A stretch of 64,000 nucleotides of DNA from NCBI GenBank assembly GCA_027214345.1, contig JAPWHR010000021.1, forward strand, positions 1-64,000, given 5' to 3'. Each line of letters starts with the position of its first letter. Position 1 is the stretch's first letter. This document shows positions 55,381-63,294 of the stretch, piece after piece. The notes beneath the pieces were generated by a model that saw only the letters and a program-made list of their open reading frames with translations, was not told where the DNA came from and did no database searches. The stretch is from Comamonadaceae bacterium G21597-S1. GTDB taxonomy: Bacteria > Pseudomonadota > Gammaproteobacteria > Burkholderiales > Burkholderiaceae_C. The position numbers and the translations under genes are program-made.

Positions 55381-56387
55381 TGCCCGGCTCCTGTGGTCTG
55401 AATGTCGGTGAAAGCCTGCGCGGCATCGGGCCAGGGCGCGGCGTCGGCCTGGGCCAGCGCCGTCTCGACCTCGGCCCGCGCCGCCTGTTCGATCGCATCG
55501 AGCGTGGCCGCCTCAGCGCCGTCGAGCGCCAGGTACTGCTGTCGCGCGCGCGCAATGGGGTCGGTCTTGATGGCCGCTTCCAGTTCGGCCGGATCGCGGT
55601 AGGCGGCCGGGTCGACCGACACGTGGCCCTTGACCCGGTACGTGATGGCGTGCAGCAGCCGCGGGCCGCCACCGCCGCGCACCTCGCCCACAAGAGTCTG
55701 CGCCGCGGCGTATACGGCCATCACATCGTTGCCGTCGACCTTCTGGCCGGCGATGTCCAGGCTGGCGGCCCGCGCCGAAGCGCCCGCGCCCGCGATCATC
55801 GGAGCGCTGGCGGTGGTGGCGCTCCAGCGGTTGTCCTCGCAGACGAACAACACCGGAAGCCCGTACACCCGGGCCCAGTTCAGGGCTTCGAGAAACGGCC
55901 CGCGGTTGATGCCGCCGTCGCCGAAGAAACACACGGTGATGGTGTCGCGCTGCTGGATCTTCTGCGCATGGGCCGCACCCACCGCGATCGGCAGGCCGGC
56001 GGCGACGACGCCGTTGGCGCCCAGCATGCCGACCGAGAAGTCGGCGATATGCATGGAGCCGCCCTTGCCGCCATTGAAACCGGTGGCCTTGCCGAACAAC
56101 TCGGCCATCATGCCGCCCAGATCGGCGCCCTTGGCCAGCGTATGTCCGTGGCCGCGGTGCGTGGAGGTGAGGTAGTCGTCGCGCCGCAGATGGGCGCACA
56201 CGCCAGCGGGCACGGCTTCCTGGCCGGTCGACAGGTGCAGCGGACCACGCACCTTGGCATTGCCCTCGGCCGCCTTGCCATAGACGCTGACGCCGCCCTG
56301 GCTGGCCACCTCCGCGGCATTCTCGAATGCACGAATGCGGACCATCGTGCGATACAAATCTGCAAGTACCTGTTTGGGGTCGCTCAA
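55371..56387 (-). CDS. 2-oxoacid/acetoin dehydrogenase E1 component, alpha subunit
   Basis: 338 residues. STHRGHGHTLAKGADLGGMMAELFGKATGFNGGKGGSMHIADFSVGMLGANG is the ThDP-binding alpha core, with GDGGINRGPFLEALNWA giving the GDG...N diphosphate motif. The HIAD and GANG features resemble AcoA. A TTG start at 56387 is proposed because GGAGA lies 6 bases upstream (MSDPKQVLADLYR); the ORF continues upstream without homology. The stop overlaps the beta start by ten bases. Substrate unknown. Confidence 0.85.
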   Translation of the reverse strand: MSDPKQVLADLYRTMVRIRAFENAAEVASQGGVSVYGKAAEGNAKVRGPLHLSTGQEAVPAGVCAHLRRDDYLTSTHRGHGHTLAKGADLGGMMAELFGKATGFNGGKGGSMHIADFSVGMLGANGVVAAGLPIAVGAAHAQKIQQRDTITVCFFGDGGINRGPFLEALNWARVYGLPVLFVCEDNRWSATTASAPMIAGAGASARAASLDIAGQKVDGNDVMAVYAAAQTLVGEVRGGGGPRLLHAITYRVKGHVSVDPAAYRDPAELEAAIKTDPIARARQQYLALDGAEAATLDAIEQAARAEVETALAQADAAPWPDAAQAFTDIQTTGAGQWR

Positions 56388-56592
56388 GATGTCTCCGACA
56401 GAACTTTGATCAAACAAGCATTGTATGCAGGCCGACACACCCCCTGGCCAATGCGCGTCTCCCCTGGGACTCGCACCAGCACGAACCGGCGTGCGCGGAC
56501 CGGATTCATCCCGGCATGCAATATTCTTCAGGCCCGCGCGCACCGACCCGCACTATGATGGTTCGATCAGGTCGCCCAGGAAACCGCCCGCC

Positions 56593-58113
56593 ATGCCAAC
56601 CGCCACCACCGCTCCACCCGACGCCACCGCCGAACCGTCCGTCCGCGCGCAGCGCCAGCAGGCGGTGGTCCGGGCCTTGCAGGCGGTGCTGCCGGCCGAC
56701 GCGTTGTTGTGGACGCCCGAGGACACCACGCCCTACGAATGCGACGGCCTGACCGCCTACCGCCAGCGTCCGCTGGTGGTGGCGCTGCCGCAGACCGAGG
56801 ATGAGGTACAGGCGGTGCTGCAGACCTGCCACCGCATGGACGTGCCAGTGGTCGCGCGCGGGGCCGGCACCGGGCTGTCGGGCGGCGCCATGCCGAACGC
56901 GCTGGGCGTCACGCTGAGCCTGGCCCGGTTCAACCGGATCTTGAAACTCGATGCGGACAGCCGCACGGCGGTGGTGCAAAGCGGGGTGCGCAACCTGGCG
57001 ATCAGCGAGGCGGCGGCGCCGCTGGGCCTGTATTACGCGCCCGATCCGTCGAGCCAGATCGCCTGCACCATCGGCGGCAACGTGGCCGAAAACTCGGGCG
57101 GCGTGCATTGCCTCAAATATGGCCTGACGCTGCACAACGTGCGCAAGGTCCGCGGCTACACCATGGCGGGCGACCCGGTCACCATCGGCTCGGACGCGCT
57201 CGACGCCAGCGGCTACGACTTGTTGTCGGTGGTGATCGGCTCCGAGGGCATGCTGGCCGTGATCACCGAGGTCACGGTCAAGCTCGTGCCCAAGCCGCTG
57301 CTGGCGCGCTGCATCATGGCCAGCTTCGACGACGTGCGCAAGGCCGGCGACGCGGTTGCCGCGGTGATCGCCGCCGGCATCATCCCGGCCGGACTGGAGA
57401 TGATGGACAAGCCCATGACGGCCGCGGTCGAGGACTTCGTGCATGCCGGCTACGACCTCCATGCCGAAGCCATCCTGCTGTGCGAGAGTGACGGCACACC
57501 CGAGGAGGTGGAAGAAGAGATCGGCCGCATGCGCGAGGTGCTGACCCGAAACGGTGCCGTCGCCATCGCGGTGAGCCGCGACGAGGCCGAGCGGCTGCGC
57601 TTCTGGAGCGGGCGCAAGAACGCCTTCCCGGCCAGCGGGCGCATCAGCCCGGACTACATGTGCATGGACTCGACGATTCCGCGCAAGCGACTGGCCGACA
57701 TCCTGCTCGCGATCCAGCAGATGGAAAAGAAATACCAGTTGCGCTGCGCCAACGTGTTCCACGCTGGCGACGGCAACCTGCACCCGCTGATCCTGTTCGA
57801 TGCCAACGATGCCGACCAGCTGCACCGCTGCGAGTTGTTCGGCGCCGACATCCTGGAAACCAGCGTCGCCATGGGCGGCACCGTCACTGGTGAACACGGC
57901 GTGGGCGTGGAAAAGCTCAATTCGATGTGCGTGCAGTTCAGTGCCGACGAAAACGCGCTGATGCTCGGCGTCAAGGCGGCGTTCGACCCCAAGGGCCTGC
58001 TCAATCCGGGCAAGGTCATACCCACCTTGCAACGCTGCGCGGAATACGGGCGCGAGCTGGTGCGCGGCGGCGTGCCGAAGAACCCGGCCTTCGCGGATCT
58101 GCCGCGGTTCTGA
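56593..58113 (+). CDS. glcD: FAD-linked oxidase, glycolate oxidase subunit GlcD-like
   Basis: 506 residues. VAAL-like PCMH FAD domain: VVARGAGTGLSGGAMPN (about residues 95-111) and TIGGNVAENSGGVHCLKYG, IGSEGMLAVITEVTVKL; C-terminal domain with NVFHAGDGNLHPLI and GEHGVGVEK. As in glycolate or D-lactate oxidases, it oxidises a 2-hydroxy acid to an oxo acid. glcE and glcF are not adjacent, unlike the Escherichia coli operon. Start at 56593. Divergent from the E1 operon. Confidence 0.85.
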   Translation: MPTATTAPPDATAEPSVRAQRQQAVVRALQAVLPADALLWTPEDTTPYECDGLTAYRQRPLVVALPQTEDEVQAVLQTCHRMDVPVVARGAGTGLSGGAMPNALGVTLSLARFNRILKLDADSRTAVVQSGVRNLAISEAAAPLGLYYAPDPSSQIACTIGGNVAENSGGVHCLKYGLTLHNVRKVRGYTMAGDPVTIGSDALDASGYDLLSVVIGSEGMLAVITEVTVKLVPKPLLARCIMASFDDVRKAGDAVAAVIAAGIIPAGLEMMDKPMTAAVEDFVHAGYDLHAEAILLCESDGTPEEVEEEIGRMREVLTRNGAVAIAVSRDEAERLRFWSGRKNAFPASGRISPDYMCMDSTIPRKRLADILLAIQQMEKKYQLRCANVFHAGDGNLHPLILFDANDADQLHRCELFGADILETSVAMGGTVTGEHGVGVEKLNSMCVQFSADENALMLGVKAAFDPKGLLNPGKVIPTLQRCAEYGRELVRGGVPKNPAFADLPRF

Positions 58114-58143
58114 GTCACCCGCCCGGCGGGCGCGCGATCCGGT

Positions 58144-58845
58144 TCAGCCTTTCGGCCTGCGGATACGACCCTCGCTGTCGGTGAGGCTCAGCAGGTACTG
58201 GCCGGCCTCCTCGATGTCGGAGACGACCTCCATCTCGGCCGCGTCCGGGTCGTTGCGGCCCAGCGCGTCCAGCACACGGACATGGTGATCCGTCCCTTTG
58301 AGCTGGTGCACGTAGTCGGGGATGACGAACGACAAGGCCGGACCGCAGCGCAGCCACAGGCCTTCGATCATCTCGTACAGCACAGGCATGCGCGCCATCC
58401 GGTAGATGCCGAAGTGGAACTGGCGGTGCAGGTCCAGGTAGGCGTCGAGTTTCTTGTCGGCGATGAGTTCGCGCATCTGCGCCAGTTGCCGGCGCAGCAC
58501 CGCCACCCCGGCCTCGTCGGCGTGACGGGCGGCTTCGCGCGCCGCCCGACCTTCGATTTCGGTGCGCACGATGATCAGCTGGCGCATGGTTTCCGCGCCG
58601 ACATCGGGCACCACCGCGGTATTGCGGGGCCCGAGCTCCAGCACCCCATTGGCCACCAGGCGCGCCACCGCGTCGCGCACGGGCGTGATCGACGTGCCCA
58701 GCGTATCGGCCAGTTCGCGCAGCACGAGGCGTCCGCCGGGTTCGAACTTGCCGGCGAACAGCGCGTCGCGCAGTTGCGCATAGACCTGGTCCCACAGGTG
58801 TTCGCGTTCGATGGGTTGCAGCGCGTGTTCCAACGGTTTGTTCAT
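58144..58845 (-). CDS. GntR family regulator, FCD (FadR-type) subfamily
   Basis: 233 residues. Winged helix DALFAGKFEPGGRLVLRELADTLGTSITPVRDAVARLVANGVLEL and FCD ligand domain (EIEGRAAREAARHA, HRQFHFGIYRMARMP, DHHVRVLDALGRNDPDAAE), whose Asp/His residues usually hold a metal and carboxylate effector. Divergent from tctCBA, so it probably represses that operon and is released by a sugar acid or related acid. Start 58845. Confidence 0.9.
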   Translation of the reverse strand: MNKPLEHALQPIEREHLWDQVYAQLRDALFAGKFEPGGRLVLRELADTLGTSITPVRDAVARLVANGVLELGPRNTAVVPDVGAETMRQLIIVRTEIEGRAAREAARHADEAGVAVLRRQLAQMRELIADKKLDAYLDLHRQFHFGIYRMARMPVLYEMIEGLWLRCGPALSFVIPDYVHQLKGTDHHVRVLDALGRNDPDAAEMEVVSDIEEAGQYLLSLTDSEGRIRRPKG

Positions 58846-58907
58846 TTCCACTGGGTCTCTGGGTTGTGGTCGCGGCCCTTGGCGGCTTGCCGCATGCCGC
58901 GTACCGG

Positions 58908-58936
58908 TTGACAGCATAGCATTATCAATGCATGAT
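58908..58936 (+). promoter_or_regulatory. Promoter of the tctCBA-MR/MLE operon
   Basis: TTGACA (58908-58913), 17-base spacer and CATGAT (58931-58936): a perfect -35 and a 4 of 6 -10. It points toward tctC, about 80 bases downstream. Confidence 0.6.
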
Positions 58937-58940
58937 GCAT
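58928..58940. promoter_or_regulatory. Candidate GntR operator overlapping the -10 box
   Basis: ATGCAT-G-ATGCAT, a perfect palindrome of 6-bp arms around one base, covering the -10 box. TTGT-N8-ACAA lies a few bases further on (58942-58957). Either would suit a dimeric GntR repressor encoded divergently at 58144-58845. Confidence 0.55.
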
Positions 58941-59014
58941 GTTGTACGTTATAACAAACACCGATTTGTTGAGAGCGTCGCCACTGCCACCACTACTACC
59001 GAGGAGAAGTTCCG

Positions 59015-59983
59015 ATGAAATTCGTCAAGACCCTTGCCTGTTCCATTCTGGGCGTCGGCGCCCTGCTGGCCAGCGTGACACCGGCCGCCGCCGAATACCC
59101 TGACCGCGAAGCCCGCTGGGTGATCCCCTGGAACGCCGGCGGATCCAATGACATCATGGCCCGCTTCCTGCAGCCGTTGCTGGCCAAGCAGGGCCTGAAG
59201 GTGGTGATCGAGAACGTGGCGGGCGGCACCGGCGCCATCGGCATGGGGCAGGTCGCCACCGCCCGGCCCGACGGCTACACCATCGGCAACGGCACCAGTT
59301 CGACGCTGGCCATCATCGCCCAGGGCAAGACGCCGCTGAAGAACGAGCAGTTCACCCACATCATCCGGGTTTCGGTCGACCCGCTGATGCTGCTGGTGCC
59401 GGGCAAGAGCACGATCAAGACGCTGGACGAATTCATGGCCCACATGAAGGCCAACCCGGGCACGGTCACCATCGGCACGCCGGGCGCGAACAACATCAAC
59501 CACATCTTTGCCGCCATGACCGCCCGTGGCGCCGGCGTCGCCTACCGGCACGTGTCGTATCCGGGCGGCTCCCGGGTGATCTCCGAACTGATGGGCCAGC
59601 AGGTGCAGGCCGGCGTGCTCAAGCCCAGCGAAACCATCGAACAGATCAAGTCGGGCGACCTGCGCCCGCTGGGGGTGTTCGCCAACACCCGACTGGACGT
59701 GCTGCCGGACGTTCCGACCTTCAAGGACAAGGGCATCGACGTGTTCCCGTTCGGTCCCATGGTGCAGATGGCCTACATCGCCGCGCCCGCCAACATGGAC
59801 CCGAAGGTGCGCGCGACCCTGACCGCCAAGTTCAAGGCCGCGATCGAAAGCCCGGAATTCAAGGCCTTCGCCGCCAAGAACGGCTTCCTGATCGACCCGC
59901 TCACCGGCGCCGACCTCGACGCGGAAGTCGCCAAGGTGGCCAAGGCCATCGCGACCGTCGCCGAGCAGACCTTCGCCAAATAA
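59015..59983 (+). CDS. tctC: TctC/Bug family periplasmic receptor of the second TTT system
   Basis: 322 residues. Signal peptide (FVKTLACSILGVGALLASVTPAAA). YPDREARWVIPWNAGGSNDIMARF and PDGYTIGNGT are the family motifs. First gene of tctC-tctB-tctA-MR/MLE-FAH on the plus strand. GAGGAG lies nine bases before the ATG. The asparagine-rich N-A-G-G-S-N-D loop differs from the other Bug receptors, hinting at another ligand class, plausibly a sugar acid. Confidence 0.93.
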   Translation: MKFVKTLACSILGVGALLASVTPAAAEYPDREARWVIPWNAGGSNDIMARFLQPLLAKQGLKVVIENVAGGTGAIGMGQVATARPDGYTIGNGTSSTLAIIAQGKTPLKNEQFTHIIRVSVDPLMLLVPGKSTIKTLDEFMAHMKANPGTVTIGTPGANNINHIFAAMTARGAGVAYRHVSYPGGSRVISELMGQQVQAGVLKPSETIEQIKSGDLRPLGVFANTRLDVLPDVPTFKDKGIDVFPFGPMVQMAYIAAPANMDPKVRATLTAKFKAAIESPEFKAFAAKNGFLIDPLTGADLDAEVAKVAKAIATVAEQTFAK

Positions 59984-60061
59984 GCAGCCGCAACCTGACC
60001 ATGCCCATCCCGCCGGGATCGCCCGCGGGATGACGGCATGTGCACCCGGGAGATCCTGTCC

Positions 60062-60556
60062 ATGCAATCGATCCGTCTGGCCGCCAGTGCCGCAATGATG
60101 GTGTTGCTGCTCGGCCTGTCGGCCCTGCTGTTCGGGCCGTCCTTCGCGATGCCGACGGCGGGCGCCTCCATCGGCCTGGGCCGCGGCGCCCTGCCGCAGT
60201 TCTGCGTGGTGATGGCCTCGGCCCTGTCCGTGATCATCTTCGTGCGCGATCTGATCGCGTTCCGGCGCAGCGGCTCCATTACCGGCCCGGCCGGACTGGG
60301 CGCGTCCGCCGATCCGCGCCGCGTCATCATTCTCGGCTGCATGTCGCTGGTGCTGCTCGTGGCCTTCGTCTTCGCCTGGCAATGGCTGAGCTTCCTGCCG
60401 GCGGCGGTCGGCTTCGTCCTGGTCACCAGCCTGTTGCTGTTGCCCCGCGAAGGCCGGGGCCCTCGTGCGGTCGCGCTCGTGCTGGCCACCAGCGTGGTGT
60501 TCGCACTGGGCGTCTGGGCCTTGTTCGTCTACGTCCTGCAAGTGCCGCTGCGCTGA
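60062..60556 (+). CDS. tctB: TTT transporter small membrane subunit TctB
   Basis: 164 residues with four hydrophobic segments (about 8-30, 45-65, 92-125, 130-155). GLGRGALPQFCVVMASAL occupies the place of the usual G-FP motif. Start 60062 is taken after a GGGAG site. Between tctC (78 bp) and tctA (24 bp). Confidence 0.88.
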   Translation: MQSIRLAASAAMMVLLLGLSALLFGPSFAMPTAGASIGLGRGALPQFCVVMASALSVIIFVRDLIAFRRSGSITGPAGLGASADPRRVIILGCMSLVLLVAFVFAWQWLSFLPAAVGFVLVTSLLLLPREGRGPRAVALVLATSVVFALGVWALFVYVLQVPLR

Positions 60557-60580
60557 TCGCCGGCCAGGAATCCCATCACC

Positions 60581-62083
60581 ATGGACGTCTTCACACACCT
60601 CTTCCCCGCGCTGAGCGAGGTGCTCGTCGATCCCTTCGGGCTGGCGCTGATCCTGTTCGGCGTCGTGGTCGGCTTCATCTTCGGCGCCACGCCGGGGCTG
60701 ACCGCCACCATGGGCGTGGCCTTGTTCATTCCACTCACCTTCCCGCTGGAGGCCGACCTGGCCATCGGCATGATGATCGCGCTGTATTGCGGCTCCATGG
60801 CCGGCGGCGCCATTCCCGCCATCCTGCTGAACATTCCCGGCACGCCCTCGGCGGTGGTGACCACGCTCGACGGCCATCCGATGGCGCGCCAAGGCCATGC
60901 GGCCAGGGCCTATGGCTGGGCCTTGATCGCCTCCATCGTCGGCGGCCTGGTGTCCTGGGTCTGCCTGGTGACACTGGCGCCGGCACTGGCGCAACTGGCG
61001 CTCAAGCTCGGCCCGGCCGAATACGCGGCCACCGCCTTCCTGGCCATGACCATCATCGCGTCCATCGTGCCCGGGCAACTGCTCAAGGGCGCGCTCGCCG
61101 TGGTCATCGGCCTGGCACTGTCCGTCGTCGGCCTGGACCAGATCACCGGCGAAGGGCGCTGGACCTTCGACACGCTGGCGCTGATGCGCGGCATCGACAT
61201 GATGCCGGCCCTGATCGGCCTGCTGGTGATCCCCGAGCTGCTGTCGTCGATGTTCGAGCGCCATGGCGGAACCCGCCTGCCATACGACCTGCGCAACTTC
61301 CTGCCCACGCTGCGGGAATGGAGTCGCCAGGGCGTGAACAACATCCGCTCGGCACTGATCGGTGTGGGCGTGGGCATCGTGCCCGCGCTCGGCGGCAGCG
61401 TCGGTTCGCTGATTGCCTACGACCAGGCCAAGCGCATGGACAAGGACAAGGCGCAATACGGCAAGGGTGCACCCGGCGGCATCGTCGCCTCCGAGGCGGC
61501 GAACAACGGCGTCACCGGCGGCGCGCTGATCCCGTTGCTGACCCTGGGCATTCCCGGCGACACCGTCACCGCCATGCTGCTGGGCGGCCTGACCATTCAC
61601 GGCCTGCAGCCGGGCCCGCGCCTGTTCGAGACCAGCGGCCCCATTGTCTGGCACATCCTGGCCGCGGTGCTCGTGGCCAATGTGCTGATCATCGCGGTCG
61701 GCCTGCTGGGTTTCCGATTCTTCGTGCGCGTGCTCGACGTGCCCCGGCACCTGCTGATTCCGGCGCTGTTCGTGCTGGCCGTCGTCGGAACCTATGCCTT
61801 GTCCAACCAGGTCTTCGACGTCATCGTGATGCTGGCCCTGGGGGTGGTCGGCTTCCTGATGCTGCTGGCCAGCATCCCGGTCTACCCGGCGGTGATCGGC
61901 GTCATCCTGGGGCCGCTGCTGGAGTCCGAAATGCGCCGCGCGCTGGTGATCAGCGGCGGCGACTGGACCACGTTTGTTACCCGTCCCGGCGCGGCCACGA
62001 TCCTGGCGATCGCGGTTGTCGCGCTGGTGCTGCCCAACCTGCTGGCGCGATGGAAGAAGCATCGCCGGCCATCCGCCCACTGA
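60581..62083 (+). CDS. tctA: TTT transporter large membrane subunit TctA
   Basis: 500 residues, about 12 hydrophobic segments. GATPGLTATMGVALFIPLTF and GAIPAILLNIPGTPSAVVT at the N-terminal half, and ALGGSVGSLIAYDQAKRM, LTLGIPGDTVTAMLLGGL in the second half, are typical TctA motifs. Works with the preceding TctB and TctC. Ends 24 bp before the enolase-superfamily gene, so uptake and first catabolic step are linked. Confidence 0.93.
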   Translation: MDVFTHLFPALSEVLVDPFGLALILFGVVVGFIFGATPGLTATMGVALFIPLTFPLEADLAIGMMIALYCGSMAGGAIPAILLNIPGTPSAVVTTLDGHPMARQGHAARAYGWALIASIVGGLVSWVCLVTLAPALAQLALKLGPAEYAATAFLAMTIIASIVPGQLLKGALAVVIGLALSVVGLDQITGEGRWTFDTLALMRGIDMMPALIGLLVIPELLSSMFERHGGTRLPYDLRNFLPTLREWSRQGVNNIRSALIGVGVGIVPALGGSVGSLIAYDQAKRMDKDKAQYGKGAPGGIVASEAANNGVTGGALIPLLTLGIPGDTVTAMLLGGLTIHGLQPGPRLFETSGPIVWHILAAVLVANVLIIAVGLLGFRFFVRVLDVPRHLLIPALFVLAVVGTYALSNQVFDVIVMLALGVVGFLMLLASIPVYPAVIGVILGPLLESEMRRALVISGGDWTTFVTRPGAATILAIAVVALVLPNLLARWKKHRRPSAH

Positions 62084-62107
62084 ATCCCATTCCAGGAGTG
62101 TTACCCC

Positions 62108-63247
62108 ATGAAAATCAAGAAAGTCACCTGTCACGTCGTCGCCGCCCCGGTGGAGCGACCCTTCACATCGTCGCGCGGCTGGCTCTACAAGACGCGCGGC
62201 TCGTGCATCGTCGAGATAGAGGCCGATGACGGCACCGTCGGCTGGGGCGAATGTTACGGCCCGTCAGCCGTGGCCAAGGCCTACATCGAGACCCAGTTCG
62301 CACCGCGCATCCTGGGCCGCGACGTCTTCGACGTCGAGGTCATCTGGGAAGACCTGTACAACCGCATCAAGGACTACGGCGGCAAGGGCATGGCCTCGGC
62401 CGCGCTCAGCGGCATCGACATCGCGCTGTGGGACCTGATGGGCAAGGCCTGCGGCAAGCCCGTGCACAAGCTGATCGGTGGCGCCTTCCGCAGCGAGGTC
62501 ACCTGCTACGCGACCGGCCTGTACTTCATCGACATGGACCGCCTGATCGAGGAAGCGGTGGAAGAGGCACAGGGTTATGTGGCCGAGGGATTCACCGCCG
62601 TCAAGATGAAAATCGGCCTGGGCGACCCCAAGCTCGACATCCGGCGCGTGGCGGCGGTGCGCGACGCCGTCGGCGCTGACGTGCGGCTGATGGTGGACGC
62701 CAACCACTGCATGACCGTGCCCCAGGCGATCCGCATCGGGCGCGAGCTGGAGAAACTCGACATCGACTGGTTCGAGGAACCGATCTCGCCCGAAGACATC
62801 GACGGCTACGTCGAGGTCACGCGCGCACTGGACATGGCCGTGGCCGGAGGCGAGAACGAGATGACGCGCTGGGGTTTTCGCGACCTGGTGGTGCGCAAGG
62901 CCATGGACATCGTGCAGCCCGACGTCTGCGCCGCCGGCGGCATCAGCGAATGCCGCAAGATCGCGACGCTGGCCTCGGCGCACGGCGTGGAATGCGTGCC
63001 GCATGCCTGGGGCTCGGTGATCGGCGTGGCCGCCACCCTGCATTTCCTGGCCGCGCTGCCGGACCAGCCGCCCAGCTTTCGGCCGGTGCCGCCCATGTTC
63101 GAATTCGAACAATGCGAGAACCCATTCCGCGACCAGTTGGCGAAGACGCCGATCGTGCAGCAACGCGGCAAGATCCAGATTCCGACCGGCGCCGGCCTGG
63201 GCATCGATATCGACCGCAGCGTGCTGGATCGTTACCGCGTCGGCTGA
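62108..63247 (+). CDS. Enolase-superfamily (mandelate racemase/muconate lactonizing) enzyme
   Basis: 379 residues. Catalytic Lys pair KMKIG (KxK, about residue 165), metal ligands Asp in VDANH (about 197), Glu in WFEEP (about 223) and Glu in GGENE (about 249), and the His in PHAWG (about 300): a mandelate-racemase-subgroup set. It abstracts an alpha-proton from a carboxylate, as in dehydratases of sugar acids or galactarolactone cycloisomerase. GAGTG site before ATG. Directly follows tctA, so the imported carboxylate is probably its substrate. Confidence 0.87.
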   Translation: MKIKKVTCHVVAAPVERPFTSSRGWLYKTRGSCIVEIEADDGTVGWGECYGPSAVAKAYIETQFAPRILGRDVFDVEVIWEDLYNRIKDYGGKGMASAALSGIDIALWDLMGKACGKPVHKLIGGAFRSEVTCYATGLYFIDMDRLIEEAVEEAQGYVAEGFTAVKMKIGLGDPKLDIRRVAAVRDAVGADVRLMVDANHCMTVPQAIRIGRELEKLDIDWFEEPISPEDIDGYVEVTRALDMAVAGGENEMTRWGFRDLVVRKAMDIVQPDVCAAGGISECRKIATLASAHGVECVPHAWGSVIGVAATLHFLAALPDQPPSFRPVPPMFEFEQCENPFRDQLAKTPIVQQRGKIQIPTGAGLGIDIDRSVLDRYRVG

Positions 63248-63294
63248 AACCGCCGTCACGCCTGAACCACACACCGAATCCACAAGGACACACG

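Noticed and set aside
58949-62134. 1061-codon minus-strand open frame opposite tctC-tctB-tctA
   Set aside because: Composition is Gln/His/Arg/Asp-rich without family resemblance, while the plus strand encodes clear TTT subunits; a shadow frame.
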